In this document: piece by piece, positions 62,659-64,000 of the stretch
Layout: each line of letters begins with the position of its first letter
Numbering within the stretch: the first letter of the stretch is position 1
Virus record (IMG/VR): IMGVR_UViG_3300025593_000028
Span: 31,289 to 95,288 of that record
Source: a virus
Length of the DNA stretch: 64,000 nt
Strand: one strand, 5' to 3'
The notes under the pieces: model-generated
Databases searched by the model: none
Seen by the model: the letters and a program-made list of their open reading frames with translations, nothing else
Told to the model about the DNA's origin: nothing
Translations under genes and position numbers: made by a program

Positions 62659-63231
62659 TTACTGGTCGAAGTATCCGTCCGGCGCGGGCTCGCCGTAGAC
62701 CCGTTCGTACTTCTCCGGCGAGTCGATCGTGCGCTCCTCGATACCGAGCCCGTCGAGCACCCGGTCCTGCAGGGCGTGGAACCACACGCGCTCCGGCGCC
62801 GTGTCGAGCAGGCCGCGCACCCTCTCGAGCTCGTCGAGGACGTGCTCCTGCACGTCTCCGCCGTCCGGGACGAGCGGCTCCTCGCCGGCCACCGGCTCGA
62901 CGTTGAAGACGGCGTCGTGCAGCCTGCGCTCGATCGTCGCCCTGCGGGTCGGGGACAGCGGGGGGTCCGCCGCGTGGCGGACGGCGCGGCGGCACTCGGA
63001 CTCCGGCAGCTCGCAGTCCACGATCCCCGGTGGCACGACGCGATACCCGGAGGCGGAGAGCCTCGCGTGTACCTTTTTGCGGAGCACCGAGTCGCCGTCG
63101 GTGCTGTAGACCAGCCGCTGCGGCTCGCCGCGGGTGCGTTCGACCGAGGCCCGCTTCTCCTCCGGGGGCTTCTCGGTCGTGCCCACGCGGGTCACGCCGC
63201 TGCCGGCTATGAAGAAGATCTGGGTGCTCAC
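62659..63231 (-). CDS. GIY-YIG-like (MUG113/T5orf172-type) protein, putative
   Basis: 190 residues from GTG 63231 (GTGA). QIFFIAGSGVTRVGTTEKPP, EEKRASVERTRGEPQRLVYS and SVLRKKVHARLSASGYR follow the GIY-YIG order of the MUG113/T5orf172 group, but the catalytic Glu before the 'lH..f' helix seems to be Arg. The rest is helical with DAVFNVEPVAGEEP. Nuclease activity is doubtful. Confidence 0.5.
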   Translation of the reverse strand: MSTQIFFIAGSGVTRVGTTEKPPEEKRASVERTRGEPQRLVYSTDGDSVLRKKVHARLSASGYRVVPPGIVDCELPESECRRAVRHAADPPLSPTRRATIERRLHDAVFNVEPVAGEEPLVPDGGDVQEHVLDELERVRGLLDTAPERVWFHALQDRVLDGLGIEERTIDSPEKYERVYGEPAPDGYFDQ

Positions 63232-63563
63232 ACCTCGCACCCGCAGCCCTTCGCGCGCAGGGCGGCGAGTTGGTCGTCCCAGGGCTCGGGCCAGTGCACG
63301 ATCGAGCTCGCCGAGTCCAGAGAGATCGGGCTGTGATGGTTGTACCCGCGGTGTTTCATCTCGTAGGCGAGAGTGTAGTGTCGGTTGAACAGCGCGTTGA
63401 TCCCGTCGTCGGTCATCCAGCGCTTCACCTCTGGATGGTGCTCGTACGGAGACCCGCTGCGCTCTCCGGTGATGATCCGCCAGATGGCGTGTAGCTCGCG
63501 GTGCTCTCCCAGGAGGTGCTGGCGGCAGAGCTTGGACGGCGGTACGGCGTCCCAGATCCTCAC
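63228..63563 (-). CDS. Pyrimidine dimer DNA glycosylase-like (T4 endonuclease V family)
   Basis: 111 residues from GTG 63563 (GTGA). VRIWDAVPPSKLCRQHLLGE followed by HRELHAIWRII is the family's diagnostic start, EHHPEVKRWMTDDGINAL and EMKHRGYNHHSP the second half. T4 DenV cuts at UV dimers; many phage relatives are annotated this way without direct proof. Confidence 0.78.
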   Translation of the reverse strand: MRIWDAVPPSKLCRQHLLGEHRELHAIWRIITGERSGSPYEHHPEVKRWMTDDGINALFNRHYTLAYEMKHRGYNHHSPISLDSASSIVHWPEPWDDQLAALRAKGCGCEV

Positions 63564-63811
63564 CTGGGCTTCACCCCGCTCCCACCGCACGTCGGGCACG
63601 GCTCCTCCGCATCGCGCCAGCGGCCGAACAGCTCGCCCTCGCCGAGGTCGTGCTCGGCGTCTGCTTCTACCGTCCGCCCGAAAGCGTTGCCCTCCTCTGA
63701 GACGTAGAGCACGATCGCCACCTCTCGCTTCTGCATCGTGGCGAAGTCGCGCGGGCGTTCGATCCGCGCGCCGACCGGGAACTCGCCGGCACTCTTCAGC
63801 TCGCTAGGCAC
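63560..63811 (-). CDS. Hypothetical protein with half zinc finger
   Basis: 83 residues from GTG 63811 (16-base overlap). Beta-rich (FPVGARIERPRDF, REVAIVLYVSEEGN) with an EEPCPTCGGSG end, half of a CxxCxG finger. Not recognised. Confidence 0.66.
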   Translation of the reverse strand: MPSELKSAGEFPVGARIERPRDFATMQKREVAIVLYVSEEGNAFGRTVEADAEHDLGEGELFGRWRDAEEPCPTCGGSGVKPR

Positions 63812-63999
63812 TGAGGCTCGACCTCCTCGTAGGGGTGCCGCGCCTTGAACAGGCGGAAGCCGTCCGCCGCGCACTCGAACGAGACCGCGAAGGTCTCACT
63901 CTCTGGGATGTCCTCGGTGCGGATGAAGTGCCTCACCGCCTCGTAGATCGAGCCGTCCGAGGTCCTGAACCTCGCACCGGGGACGATGAAGAAGTCCAG
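63796..63999 (-). CDS. Hypothetical protein (5' truncated by window edge)
   Basis: 68 visible residues entering from the right edge and ending at TGA 63796. GARFRTSDGSIYEAVRHFIR and SFECAADGFRLFKARHPYEE suggest a mixed alpha/beta fold. Not recognised; start outside the window. Confidence 0.68.
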   Translation of the reverse strand: MDFFIVPGARFRTSDGSIYEAVRHFIRTEDIPESETFAVSFECAADGFRLFKARHPYEEVEPQCLAS

Positions 64000-64000
64000 C

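Overview
The window is a piece of one large, GC-rich, tailed double-stranded DNA phage genome. It is a siphovirus by its tail module: tail tube, chaperones, a 2133-residue tape measure, Dit, Tal and fibre. No host gene, rRNA or ribosomal protein gene is visible. The coding style (GTG starts, GTGA/ATGA overlaps, Arg-AGG use, leaderless messages, PBSX-type portal, M15 plus GH24 lysins) suggests an actinobacterial host. That host assignment is inference. Both ends cut through genes (2..322 and 63796..63999), so terminase and capsid genes probably lie outside.

The plus strand, 1-20.8 kb, is the late region. It runs: head-tail connectors (340-2285), tail tube, a frameshifted chaperone pair, tape measure with two wall-hydrolase domains, tail tip and fibre (2570-15042), holin and two lysins (15395-17172). 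Unusually, the portal and MuF-type head gene come after the lysis genes (18228-20592). Several late genes have no ribosome binding site and instead sit 7 bases (once 9) after a TAnnATCT box, as expected for leaderless mRNAs.

The minus strand, 20.8-64 kb, is early/middle. It can be split into operons by promoters carrying a CCTGATAyGAT-like extended -10 box. From right to left these are: 60088 to 54962; 54870 to 52253; 52099 to 47676 (ending in a hairpin); 47573 to 40121; 40101 to 36654 (helicase, primase, sigma factor); 36500 to 27157 (dNMP kinase, ThyA-family enzyme, MBD4-like glycosylase, DNA polymerase I, RuvC, SNF2 helicase, HD hydrolase, Cas4/RecB-like nuclease); integrase-like gene; and 26094 to 20819 (Sak4-type ATPase, SSB-like protein, MazG-like, C5-methyltransferase, homing-endonuclease-like, phosphoesterase). 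Three of the promoters share an 11-bp direct repeat (CTTAAC-N5-CTTAAT) where the -35 box should be.

The genes suggest several linked themes. A phage sigma-70 factor and two promoter classes suggest a self-made transcription programme. A ThyA-family enzyme with Asp at the base-selecting position, next to a dNMP kinase and an MBD4-like glycosylase, suggests cytosine modification in the nucleotide pool. RtcB plus a second RNA ligase with seven tRNA genes (Leu, Tyr, His, Lys, Trp, Thr, Arg) suggests tRNA repair. The region from 43 to 64 kb is a dense array of about 60 small genes, many zinc-binding and several paralogous, with few recognisable functions.
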